Program-made: the position numbers and the translations under genes
Source of the DNA: a virus
Strand: one strand, 5' to 3'
IMG/VR virus record: IMGVR_UViG_3300034418_011649
Location: 1-47,126 of that record
DNA length: 47,126 bases
The notes under the pieces: generated by a model
Told to the model about the DNA's origin: nothing
What the model saw: only the letters and a program-made list of their open reading frames with translations
Databases searched by the model: none
Part shown: positions 6,996 through 14,241 of the stretch, one piece after another
How the letters are laid out: each line of letters opens with the position of its first letter
Numbering within the stretch: position 1 is the first letter of the stretch

Positions 6996-9900
6996 AGATT
7001 CATAATCTTTTTTAACTCATCAATAACCTGATCTGTAGATTTAAATAAAATACCAATTCCACCAGCATCTTTCCACTGTTGAATATTTTTTTCTCTGTCA
7101 TCAATTAATATGTTAGATTTATCAGCATAATTTTGTTTGTTAACAGCGGCAGCTAATATTAATTGAGTTCCTGGGGTATTTTTCTTAGCCCATATTCTTT
7201 TACCTGTTTTAGAAGCATCATTTCTAGATGGAGCTGATAGTAATTTATGGTCAAATTGTTTAATAAAATTGTATAATTTTTTACCCTCGGGCATCCATTC
7301 TATACCTGTCCAAAATTTAACACCATGTTTATTATCAATAAAATCCCAGAATTTTTCAGTACCAAAAGAATCTTCATATTCTCTAGGACCCATACCTGCT
7401 AATTCTTTAAATCTTTTATCAAAATCAGCTATAACACCATCTAAATCTAGATAAATAGTAAATAATTCACTTGTATCTTCACTTAAGGGTCTAATCATTG
7501 CATCTTTAGTAGTAAAATCCTTATTTTTTCCTTTATTAGGAACAAAACCAAAACGTTTGTAAAACTTTTCTAATCTTGATTTAGAAGCTCCAAAAGTATC
7601 TGAAGGGGTTAGTGTTAATATTTTATTATTTTCTTGGGCATATTCGGATAAATCATCTAATATTTTAGTAGCCCACCCTTGTCCTTTATATTCAGGTTTA
7701 ATTTTAATTAAATTAAGTTCAATATAATTACCTTTTTCAAATAAAAAAAGTTTTTCTAATACTTCTGAGTATTTTTGTTTTAGTTGGTTTTCAATTTTTG
7801 AAGATTGGAACATTTCTTCCTTAACTTTTTCATACCCTGAACCATAAGGGGTAGCTTTACCATCATCTTTGGCACTAGGAACATTTTCATTTATAGGAAC
7901 TTGTCTTACGTTTTCTACATTAAAATTTTGAGGATAATTTTTATCAATACCACTTATTACTATATTATCATTCTTAGTAGTAATATCAAAAATAGAAGGA
8001 GATAAGTTAATATAATAATTTTTATAATATTCTAATTTTTCTTGGGGGTTTTGATTTTCACTTAAGTTTTCTTTACGTAAACGTTTAGTTTTTTCTTTAG
8101 ATGCTTCTTTACGAGATTCAATGTAATCTAAACCACGTTTTAATCTTGCTTTAGTTTCAGCATCCTTAGCATTTTGATATGCTGCTCTTACTCTTTGGTG
8201 GATTAAATTAATAATTTGAGATTGACGAGCATGGGGTTTGTTTTTAAAAGAAGTTTTGTTTAAAGTGTTAACTATATCTTCTTTAGTTCTAAATTCTATA
8301 CTTACAGTATCACTTGGGTCTTCATCTGTGTATAATCTACGGTCAGAACCTTTAGGTTTTTTACCTGTACCTTTTTTAGGGTCAGGTTTCTTTTTACGAC
8401 CTTCGTCTAATTCTTCTTCTAAACCTTGAGCTAATTCACGAGCATATTGACTTAAGCCAAATGGGTCGCTTACTTTATCGCTTGGGTTATTTGACTTTTT
8501 ATAGTCATCCATGTTTTTTTTAGCAATTTTTTGACCACTTTCTGCTAAAGTATTTGTTGGAATAGCTTTAAAAATATCTCCGGGTTTATTACTTTTTGTA
8601 GTCTCTATACCACTATTAGATAATACTATTTTTACAAAACTACCACAGTTTATAGCTTTTTTATTAGGATCTTTTATATCACAAGCAACGTTAGAAGGTA
8701 TTTCTATAGGTTTAGGTAATGATTTTTCTTTATATAAACCTTTCTTAATAGCCTCATTTTTATCTTTAGGCATTTGAAATAATTCTTCAGTATCCTCATA
8801 TTTGTATGTCATAGGAGGCATAGGTTGATCTTTATCATATCTATGACCACTCATATCTTTTAGCATACCATTATCTAATACAAAACCTATATGATCAAAA
8901 TCCCATCCTTTAGGAGTAAATGGGGATTTCATTACAAAAACTTTTGTTGCTTTTGAATTTTGATTTTCATTTAAATTATTATTTGTTTTAGATACTAAAA
9001 TAGCTTTAATTTTAGGAATACCTAATATTGTATGTACAGCATGTCTATGATTACCATCCAATATCTCCATAGTATCTTTATCTACTATAATAGGATAAAA
9101 ATCTTCTTTTCTTAGATCTTTAACTTCAATTTTACCTTCTATATATTTTTTATACTGTTCTGCTTCATATTCCGAAGAAGCATTTATATAATCCTCACCA
9201 AATTGAGTTGGTTTTACTTTATCTATTGGTAATATTTTTACAGTATAATCTTTTAAATTATATTTTTCTTTTTGAGGTAGGATAGATAGAGCTTTTTTAA
9301 CTAAATCTTGACCATACTCTTGAGCGAATTTTTCTTGGGGTAAAACATTTTCATTTAAACTATCAGTCCAATTTCTAAACGTCATTGTACCATTTAAGTT
9401 AGCCTCAGCTTCAATATCATTTAAATAATCGTCTTCTTGAGTATTTGTTGTTTGAATATCACCTAAACGACCATCTAAATTTTGTTCATGATGAACCATC
9501 TCATGGGAAAATGAGCGTACTATATCTTTAGGATGTCTGCCTTCAGTGTATAGCACGATGGTTTGGTTATTTGGGTTATAATACGCTGTTTTACCAAAGA
9601 AATCTCTAGCGTTTTCTGAATCACCATGTTTAAATATTACTTTAGGTAATGGTAAAATATTCCAACCATCCTTAATCATATATTTTGTTAATTCTTTAAT
9701 AAGAGATTTATAATCTATATCTGAGGAATATGAAGCATTTTCATTTAATTCTGATTTTTGTGGTAAATATGCAATTACAGCACTTGTTCCTATATCTCTA
9801 ATCCTAATTCCTGGGATTTGTTTTTGGAGAAAAATTTTATATAATTTATCTCTTTGATTTCCTATATCTCCTTCACCTGATTTTTTATGAGGAGAATATA

Positions 9901-10750
9901 AAATAAATTCTATTTCAGGGTCTTTGCTAAGGTGAGATTTAATTATATCAATAATAGTAGCCATTACCCTAAACAATTCTCCTTTACCAACCTCAATTTT
10001 AGAACTATATCCCTGCATTCCAGGGGTTTTAGCTAAAAATTCAACAGAGATGCCTATTTTATCCCCTTCAGGCATTTTTTCTAAAGAAACTATATATTTA
10101 ACATTATTATCTGTTGTAAAAAAATATTCACCAAAATCTTCTCTCCATTCATAAGGTTTGGAACTACCTTCTCCTACCTCATTTAATGTAGGTATTATAA
10201 TGTTATAAATTTCTTCTTTATCTGAATCTGAAAGTTGATTTGGGAGGAATTGGTAAAATGCTTCTTTAGATTGTTTTGCTGCCTCTCTTGCTTTTGTACC
10301 ACTAATACCCCCTACAGTATAAATAGGCTTTATTTCACCCCCATATTTTTGAAATAAATTAGATCTTTGTTCTACGTCTTTTTCATCTTCTTCATTACCT
10401 TCTCTAGCACCTATTAAAATATAAGTTTTGTCTTCAGGATGATCTTTTAAATAATCTTTTATCCAAGACATAGGGGAACCTGCTTCTATAATTTCAATAG
10501 TTTTAGGAATAAATTGTTTATATTTTTCCCAGATTTTAACAGATTGTTCTTGTGAAATACCATTTCTAACTCCACTACCTACAATAATATAAACTTGGTC
10601 AATTTCAGGATTATCTTGAATAGCTTTTAAAACTACCTCTAAATGACCTTTAGTAGGTGGTTTAAAACCTCCCCCAAATAAAGCAGTAACCACATCAGAT
10701 TCAGCCTCATTTAAAATGCTATCTACTAAAAATTGGGATAATTTACTCAT
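6992..10750 (-). CDS. Multi-enzyme virion polyprotein with LNE cleavage-like sites (1252 residues)
   Basis: The protein is nine segments joined end to end, each boundary marked by [L/I]-x-E: LNE 15, LNE 191, LNE 337, LNE 467, LNE 595, LDE 783, LSE 898, INE 955, LSE 1091. The next residue is usually N (five times), otherwise A, V, G or D. The first 15 residues (MSKLSQFLVDSILNE) form a leader like the T4 capsid-targeting sequence. Recognisable domains are nucleotidyltransferase, HExxH metallopeptidase, ParB-like, permuted cysteine peptidase, GNAT and HAD nucleotidase; each is listed separately. T4 gp21 prohead protease cuts after [L/I]-x-E, so packaging and cutting into mature enzymes is the inference. 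The gene overlaps both neighbours by four bases. No frameshift is seen. An uncleaved multidomain protein is the alternative. Confidence 0.85.
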   Translation of the reverse strand: MSKLSQFLVDSILNEAESDVVTALFGGGFKPPTKGHLEVVLKAIQDNPEIDQVYIIVGSGVRNGISQEQSVKIWEKYKQFIPKTIEIIEAGSPMSWIKDYLKDHPEDKTYILIGAREGNEEDEKDVEQRSNLFQKYGGEIKPIYTVGGISGTKAREAAKQSKEAFYQFLPNQLSDSDKEEIYNIIIPTLNEVGEGSSKPYEWREDFGEYFFTTDNNVKYIVSLEKMPEGDKIGISVEFLAKTPGMQGYSSKIEVGKGELFRVMATIIDIIKSHLSKDPEIEFILYSPHKKSGEGDIGNQRDKLYKIFLQKQIPGIRIRDIGTSAVIAYLPQKSELNENASYSSDIDYKSLIKELTKYMIKDGWNILPLPKVIFKHGDSENARDFFGKTAYYNPNNQTIVLYTEGRHPKDIVRSFSHEMVHHEQNLDGRLGDIQTTNTQEDDYLNDIEAEANLNGTMTFRNWTDSLNENVLPQEKFAQEYGQDLVKKALSILPQKEKYNLKDYTVKILPIDKVKPTQFGEDYINASSEYEAEQYKKYIEGKIEVKDLRKEDFYPIIVDKDTMEILDGNHRHAVHTILGIPKIKAILVSKTNNNLNENQNSKATKVFVMKSPFTPKGWDFDHIGFVLDNGMLKDMSGHRYDKDQPMPPMTYKYEDTEELFQMPKDKNEAIKKGLYKEKSLPKPIEIPSNVACDIKDPNKKAINCGSFVKIVLSNSGIETTKSNKPGDIFKAIPTNTLAESGQKIAKKNMDDYKKSNNPSDKVSDPFGLSQYARELAQGLEEELDEGRKKKPDPKKGTGKKPKGSDRRLYTDEDPSDTVSIEFRTKEDIVNTLNKTSFKNKPHARQSQIINLIHQRVRAAYQNAKDAETKARLKRGLDYIESRKEASKEKTKRLRKENLSENQNPQEKLEYYKNYYINLSPSIFDITTKNDNIVISGIDKNYPQNFNVENVRQVPINENVPSAKDDGKATPYGSGYEKVKEEMFQSSKIENQLKQKYSEVLEKLFLFEKGNYIELNLIKIKPEYKGQGWATKILDDLSEYAQENNKILTLTPSDTFGASKSRLEKFYKRFGFVPNKGKNKDFTTKDAMIRPLSEDTSELFTIYLDLDGVIADFDKRFKELAGMGPREYEDSFGTEKFWDFIDNKHGVKFWTGIEWMPEGKKLYNFIKQFDHKLLSAPSRNDASKTGKRIWAKKNTPGTQLILAAAVNKQNYADKSNILIDDREKNIQQWKDAGGIGILFKSTDQVIDELKKIMNL
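6995..7477 (-). other. Predicted mature chain 9 (residues 1092-1252): HAD-family 5'(3')-nucleotidase-like phosphatase
   Basis: YLDLDGVIADFDKRF carries HAD motif I (D-x-D-G-V). LLSAPS at 1170-1175 fits motif II, KTGKRIWAKK motif III, and ILIDDREKNI at 1214-1223 motif IV. The DLDGVxxDF form is typical of small nucleotidases acting on deoxynucleotides. Confidence 0.75.
7478..7885 (-). other. Predicted mature chain 8 (residues 956-1091): GNAT acetyltransferase
   Basis: LNLIKIKPEYKGQGWATKIL at 1012-1031 is GNAT motif A with the pyrophosphate-binding loop QGWA. FYKRFGFVPN at 1063-1072 is the typical GNAT C-terminal motif. Acetyl acceptor unknown. Confidence 0.75.
7886..8056 (-). other. Predicted short chain 7 (residues 899-955)
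   Basis: 57 residues between LSE 898 and INE 955, with a helix (QEKLEYYKNYYINL) and a short strand pair. Too short to classify; it may be a linker. Confidence 0.4.
8057..8401 (-). other. Predicted mature chain 6 (residues 784-898): basic helical domain
   Basis: Begins GRKKKPDPKKGTGKKPKGS and is followed by RRLYTDEDPSDTVSIEF and long Lys/Arg-rich helices up to KTKRLRKENLSE. It is a probable nucleic-acid-binding or packing peptide; no family named. Confidence 0.5.
8402..8965 (-). other. Predicted mature chain 5 (residues 596-783): permuted papain-like cysteine peptidase/amidase
   Basis: DHIGFVLDNG (His 620) precedes NCGSFVKIVL (Cys 702). His before Cys is the circularly permuted order seen in YiiX/LRAT-type members of the NlpC/P60 superfamily. 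An internal TLAE|S at 737 may be a further cut. Peptidase, amidase and acyltransferase roles are all possible. Confidence 0.5.
8966..9349 (-). other. Predicted mature chain 4 (residues 468-595): ParB/sulfiredoxin-like domain
   Basis: Reads YPIIVDKDTMEILDGNHRH at about 552-570, the DGNHR box of the ParB/sulfiredoxin fold, followed by an LGIPKIKAILV strand. Members bind or hydrolyse nucleotides or DNA. The exact activity here is open. Confidence 0.65.
9350..9739 (-). other. Predicted mature chain 3 (residues 338-467): HExxH metallopeptidase-like
   Basis: HEMVH at 416-420 is the zinc-binding, catalytic HExxH motif, and a downstream acidic helix DIEAEAN at 445-451 could give the third, gluzincin-type ligand. 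The chain is short (130 residues), like minimal zincins. The target is unknown. Confidence 0.65.
9740..10177 (-). other. Predicted mature chain 2 (residues 192-337): unknown domain
   Basis: An alpha/beta domain of about 146 residues opening with GEGSSKPYEW. It carries EFILYSPHKKSGEGD and NQRDKLYKIFLQKQIPG near 281-314. It is flanked by LNE on both sides. I recall similar text in phage proteins but no assigned function. Confidence 0.55.
10178..10705 (-). other. Predicted mature chain 1 (residues 16-191): nucleotidyltransferase
   Basis: Reads TALFGGGFKPPTKGHLEVV at 22-40, the nucleotide-binding motif with GH of the cytidylyltransferase/NMNAT superfamily. It ends with ISGTKAR near residues 149-155, the matching C-terminal ISxTxxR motif. 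The substrate cannot be told from sequence; NAD or coenzyme precursors are typical for the superfamily. Confidence 0.75.
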
Positions 10751-11712
10751 TTTAAAAAAGAATTAAATTTAGATTTAATGTCTTCTTCAGAATTAGGTTC
10801 AGTAATTTCTTTAAATTGAGGGGAAGTTAATTTATTTACTATACCTTCTAAATCTTCATTATAGTTTTGTTCCCTTTTTTCTTTACTTTTCCTTTTAGCT
10901 TGAACTCTTTTTTCTAGTAATTCAGAACCTGGATCTTCATTCTTTTTTAAATAATCCTTTTGGAATTCTTTTTTAACATCTTTTAAAATGCCACTATCTT
11001 TTTTTTCATCAAATGATGTTTCTGGTAGGGCATTATTAAATGCCTGTTCAATTTCTTTGTTTTCAAATTTAAATTCTTTTGAGAAAGATGATTTAAATTG
11101 TTCAGCATTGTCTGAAATTAAATTTTCTAGGTATTGTTTTAAACTATCTTTACCCCCAGCTACAGCTTTATCAAATTCTTGAACTTGTTTTTCATATCCC
11201 GGAATAATATTTTTAATTAAAACAAAATTATTACCAAATAATTTTTTATACTCCTCTATATTACTATAAACCCCATCCCAGGTTTTAATAGCAGCATCCA
11301 TAGGTAATGTTCTTTCCCTTTTAGCATTTTGAAATAATGAAATTATAGGATGGGTATAAACCATAACCATAAATTTATCATATCCTGGCATTTCAGCCAT
11401 TGTATTTTTAATATTGGCTGCTGTGGTATCCCAAATTATATTTTCTTTTTCATTTTGAGTATTTTGAAATATTTCTTTAAATTTCCCCATTGCGGCCCCT
11501 AAAGAAGTTCCTTCTTTTTCTACAATATCATCGGGGTTCATATATTTAAACTTTAAATTTGAACCTTTAGGGGTAAAAATTCCAGTTTTTTCATCTAAAT
11601 TACCTAGTAATTTTTTAACAGCATATGTTTTACCAACACCTGCCCCTCCAGCTAATATTATTCCTTTAGGAATACCCTCAGCCTCTAAAATTAATTTCAT
11701 TAATGATATCAT
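10747..11712 (-). CDS. P-loop kinase (zeta-toxin/polynucleotide-kinase-like) with processing leader
   Basis: 321 residues. Walker A GGAGVGKT is at 22-29 and a strand with Asp (NIIWDTTAAN) at 91-100, the layout of zeta-toxin/AAA-type small-molecule or polynucleotide kinases. The C-terminal third is Lys/Glu-rich and probably extended. The N-terminus MISLMKLILE|AEG ends in L-x-E before A, like the capsid-targeting leaders of its neighbours, so it may be packaged too. Translation could also start at the second Met (11700). The end overlaps the polyprotein start by four bases. Substrate unknown. Confidence 0.7.
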   Translation of the reverse strand: MISLMKLILEAEGIPKGIILAGGAGVGKTYAVKKLLGNLDEKTGIFTPKGSNLKFKYMNPDDIVEKEGTSLGAAMGKFKEIFQNTQNEKENIIWDTTAANIKNTMAEMPGYDKFMVMVYTHPIISLFQNAKRERTLPMDAAIKTWDGVYSNIEEYKKLFGNNFVLIKNIIPGYEKQVQEFDKAVAGGKDSLKQYLENLISDNAEQFKSSFSKEFKFENKEIEQAFNNALPETSFDEKKDSGILKDVKKEFQKDYLKKNEDPGSELLEKRVQAKRKSKEKREQNYNEDLEGIVNKLTSPQFKEITEPNSEEDIKSKFNSFLK

Positions 11713-11754
11713 TTATACGGGTTTATGTATAAATATATAAAAAAATGATAATAT

Positions 11755-12528
11755 TTACAAATTACGTTTTGCTGAGGTGCGGAATTCAGTAAATATAGGT
11801 TTATGTTGAGGATTTTCTAAATCAAATAATTTTTTAACAGTTAAAAATATGTCTAGATTTTCTTCATATGAACGAGAAGATTCATACATTTCCCATCCTT
11901 TACCTTGCATTTTACCTGTGGCATGTTTTCTTTTATTTGATTTTAACCAAAGAATTCCAAAACGCTTTGGAGTTTTACCATAACATTCTTCATAACATTT
12001 ACCATAAACTGCTGTTTGTAAATCATAAGTAGTTTGTAAATTGTTAGATGTTTTAAAATCTATGATCCAAAGTTCACCATCAATCTCACAAACCATATCA
12101 CAAGTACCTGCTACTTTAAGTTCATCTGAAAATAGGTGTACTTCGGTTTCTATTAAAGTTGGTTTATATTCTTCCCACCATTCAACAAAACGTAAGAACA
12201 TTTGCCAAACATCAGGATGATATGAAGGACGTCCATATGAATTTAAAAAGTTTAATTCTTCTCCATTAAGATAAGCTTCAATCATTTCATGGACTTGAGT
12301 ACCTTCTTCTCCTGCTTTTTTTACAATGTAATCAGAAGAATAACCTACTTTTTTAAGCCAATCTTCAAAAAATTTCCCTTTAGGGTAGTAAGATAAAACA
12401 TAAGTTACTGAAGGGTAATATTCACCATTACGTCTGTAATAGCGTGAATCTGGCATTGTAATTTGCTTGGCATCCTCAGAAATTTCTAGAATTCTATCAT
12501 AGGATTTTTTAATATTTCTTTTACTCAT
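11755..12528 (-). CDS. RecB-like PD-(D/E)XK exonuclease
   Basis: 257 residues. The RecB-family nuclease signature is complete: GTQVHEMIEAYLNG (His 80), AGTCDMVCEID (Asp 144), and WIIDFKTS (Asp 157, Lys 159), followed by a YDLQTAVYGKCY helix. This is the single-domain form common in phages, which degrades or resects DNA during replication and recombination. Its ATG overlaps the stop of the primase gene by four bases, so the pair forms a replication unit. The gene lies between the GIY-YIG/primase pair and the P-loop kinase. Confidence 0.88.
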   Translation of the reverse strand: MSKRNIKKSYDRILEISEDAKQITMPDSRYYRRNGEYYPSVTYVLSYYPKGKFFEDWLKKVGYSSDYIVKKAGEEGTQVHEMIEAYLNGEELNFLNSYGRPSYHPDVWQMFLRFVEWWEEYKPTLIETEVHLFSDELKVAGTCDMVCEIDGELWIIDFKTSNNLQTTYDLQTAVYGKCYEECYGKTPKRFGILWLKSNKRKHATGKMQGKGWEMYESSRSYEENLDIFLTVKKLFDLENPQHKPIFTEFRTSAKRNL

Positions 12529-13454
12529 ATAAGTTCGAGTTTCTTTTCCATCAAATCATATTGAGTGAGAGGAAAAGTATTTTGTATTAAGTTGGTGAAT
12601 TGTTTAAAACCCATCTCACTTGGATCTTTATCTTTAAGTTCTATTAAATATACTTCTTTACCTTCATTCATAAACCTTTCAACAAATTTTATAGCTTGTT
12701 TTTTAGCATCAGAATCTAAAGCGATGTATATTTTTTTTACTTTTGAAGTAACAATTTTTTTCATTAAATTTTGTTGAATATTCTTGCCTAATAACGGAAT
12801 AGCATTTCTTTTAATGGCTATGGCATCAAATGGTCCTTCGCAAAGAATTAACGGTAATTCCCAATTAATAAATAATTCAAATGGTATTATATCACGTGAT
12901 GTTTCTGGGTTACGATATTTTATAAATGGTTCTTTTTCAAATGAACGACCTGTAAAATAATTTAATTGTCCTTCCTCATCATATGAAGGGATAATAATCA
13001 TTTTAGAATACCTTCCAGAATCACAATACCCCATCCCATATTTTAAAATATCTTCTTCTGTAATACCTCTATTTTTTAAATATGATAAAGCATGTCTAGC
13101 TAAAATATCTCTATTATTTAATATTTCTTTAAATTCAGAAGGTAATTTAACTTGAGTTTTCGGAATTAAATTTTCTTTAATTTCAGTTTCAGACCCTACT
13201 ATTTTTTTTAATTCTTCAAATTTTTCAGGAGATGCTCCTACCTTTTTAAATAAAGAAGATATTCTAGAACCTCTTTTATCACAAACCCAACAGTGAAAAG
13301 GATTATACCCTTTTTTATTTTGAGAAAAATTAATCTCTAATTTAGGTTTATGGTGGTTGCAATAAGGACAATGATAGGCTACATTACCTCTTGCTGTTCT
13401 TTTACCTGCTCCTAAAACCGAGTCTACTAGATTTACTAGAAGTTCATTTATCAT
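12525..13454 (-). CDS. DNA primase (DnaG/T4 gp61-type)
   Basis: 309 residues. The N-terminal zinc-binding domain has C29/C32 (CPYC) and C55/C58 (CWVC). The central RNA-polymerase-type core leads into a TOPRIM domain with LCEGPFDAIAI (Glu 206, Asp 210) and IALDSD (Asp 247, Asp 249). Length and domain order match phage primases that make RNA primers for lagging-strand synthesis. No helicase motor is fused, so a separate helicase is expected elsewhere. It is coupled by overlap to the RecB-like exonuclease downstream. Confidence 0.9.
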   Translation of the reverse strand: MINELLVNLVDSVLGAGKRTARGNVAYHCPYCNHHKPKLEINFSQNKKGYNPFHCWVCDKRGSRISSLFKKVGASPEKFEELKKIVGSETEIKENLIPKTQVKLPSEFKEILNNRDILARHALSYLKNRGITEEDILKYGMGYCDSGRYSKMIIIPSYDEEGQLNYFTGRSFEKEPFIKYRNPETSRDIIPFELFINWELPLILCEGPFDAIAIKRNAIPLLGKNIQQNLMKKIVTSKVKKIYIALDSDAKKQAIKFVERFMNEGKEVYLIELKDKDPSEMGFKQFTNLIQNTFPLTQYDLMEKKLELI

Positions 13455-13478
13455 AACGGCTAATGTAAAAAAATTTAT

Positions 13479-13925
13479 TTACACATCAAAGTCTTTTGTG
13501 AAAAATTTTCCGAGGATGTTATCATTAAAAAATTCATCTGGTTTTTCTAGAACTTCATATACTATTTGGTATTTTAACTCATAATAAGTTAATAATTTTT
13601 TAGTAGGAACAAACTTTAAAATATTTTTTTCAAAATTTTCTTTAGATTCAGTTTTTAATAATTCTTTTAATTCTTTATTTGAACCCCAATAAGTTTTCCA
13701 ATCAGATTCTTTAACTGCTATTTTATAAGCTGGTCTTCTACCTACTATTCCTTCATACTCAGCTAATTGTTTTTTAGTTAATTTAACTTTTCTGTTATGA
13801 AATAATACTTTTTTTCCTACATAAGATTTACCTGTTGGTTTATGAATTATTCTATAAATAAAACCAAATGTATTATTGGGAAAATCAGTAATTTCGTTTA
13901 TTTGTTGATCTTTATATGTCCACAT
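13479..13925 (-). CDS. GIY-YIG family endonuclease
   Basis: 148 residues. TFGFIYRIIHKPTGKSYVGKK at about 19-39 carries the two GIY-YIG strands (GFIYR and YVGKK). It is followed by a Lys/Arg segment, a WGSNKELKELL helix and Glu in the final helix (YYELKYQIVYE). The size fits a stand-alone domain. It may be a homing or recombination nuclease. It lies just after the fibre-associated genes and 24 bases before the primase gene. The exact role is unknown. Confidence 0.75.
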   Translation of the reverse strand: MWTYKDQQINEITDFPNNTFGFIYRIIHKPTGKSYVGKKVLFHNRKVKLTKKQLAEYEGIVGRRPAYKIAVKESDWKTYWGSNKELKELLKTESKENFEKNILKFVPTKKLLTYYELKYQIVYEVLEKPDEFFNDNILGKFFTKDFDV

Positions 13926-13937
13926 ATAATATATATA

Positions 13938-14237
13938 TTAACAAGGATATTCACCTACCCATCCTGTTGATGAATTCCACCCATAATTAGTAGTTCCAAT
14001 AGTATCTGTATAAAAACCAGTTGTTGCTAAAGTAGTCAAAGCACTATCAGTATAAAGAGATTCATCATTTAAAAAAGCACTAGCTATAGTAGAAGAGGTA
14101 GCAGTATAAACTACTTGAGTTGTAGAATCACCCCCACATAATCTATCTGAACGAGTTGCATTATATTCTGCTGTTATTTCAATAAAACTAGGGGTGTTAG
14201 CAATTTGTCCTGCCCTAGCATATATTCCTAATTTCAT
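13938..14237 (-). CDS. Small Ser/Thr-rich protein, possible fibre-associated
   Basis: 99 residues, rich in Thr, Ser and Tyr, with no charged helices. It starts MKLGIYARAGQIANTPSF and ends STGWVGEYPC. It follows the 1007-residue fibre gene by 4 bases in the same direction, so a fibre tip, cap or adhesin accessory is possible. One Cys near the middle and one at the C-terminus. I recognise no family. Confidence 0.6.
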   Translation of the reverse strand: MKLGIYARAGQIANTPSFIEITAEYNATRSDRLCGGDSTTQVVYTATSSTIASAFLNDESLYTDSALTTLATTGFYTDTIGTTNYGWNSSTGWVGEYPC

Positions 14238-14241
14238 ATTG

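Noticed and set aside
7772-7783. LSE motif at residues 1034-1036 of the polyprotein as a cut site
   Set aside because: It lies inside the GNAT fold (helix after motif A), not at a domain boundary. The same holds for IIE|A at 87-89 in the nucleotidyltransferase.
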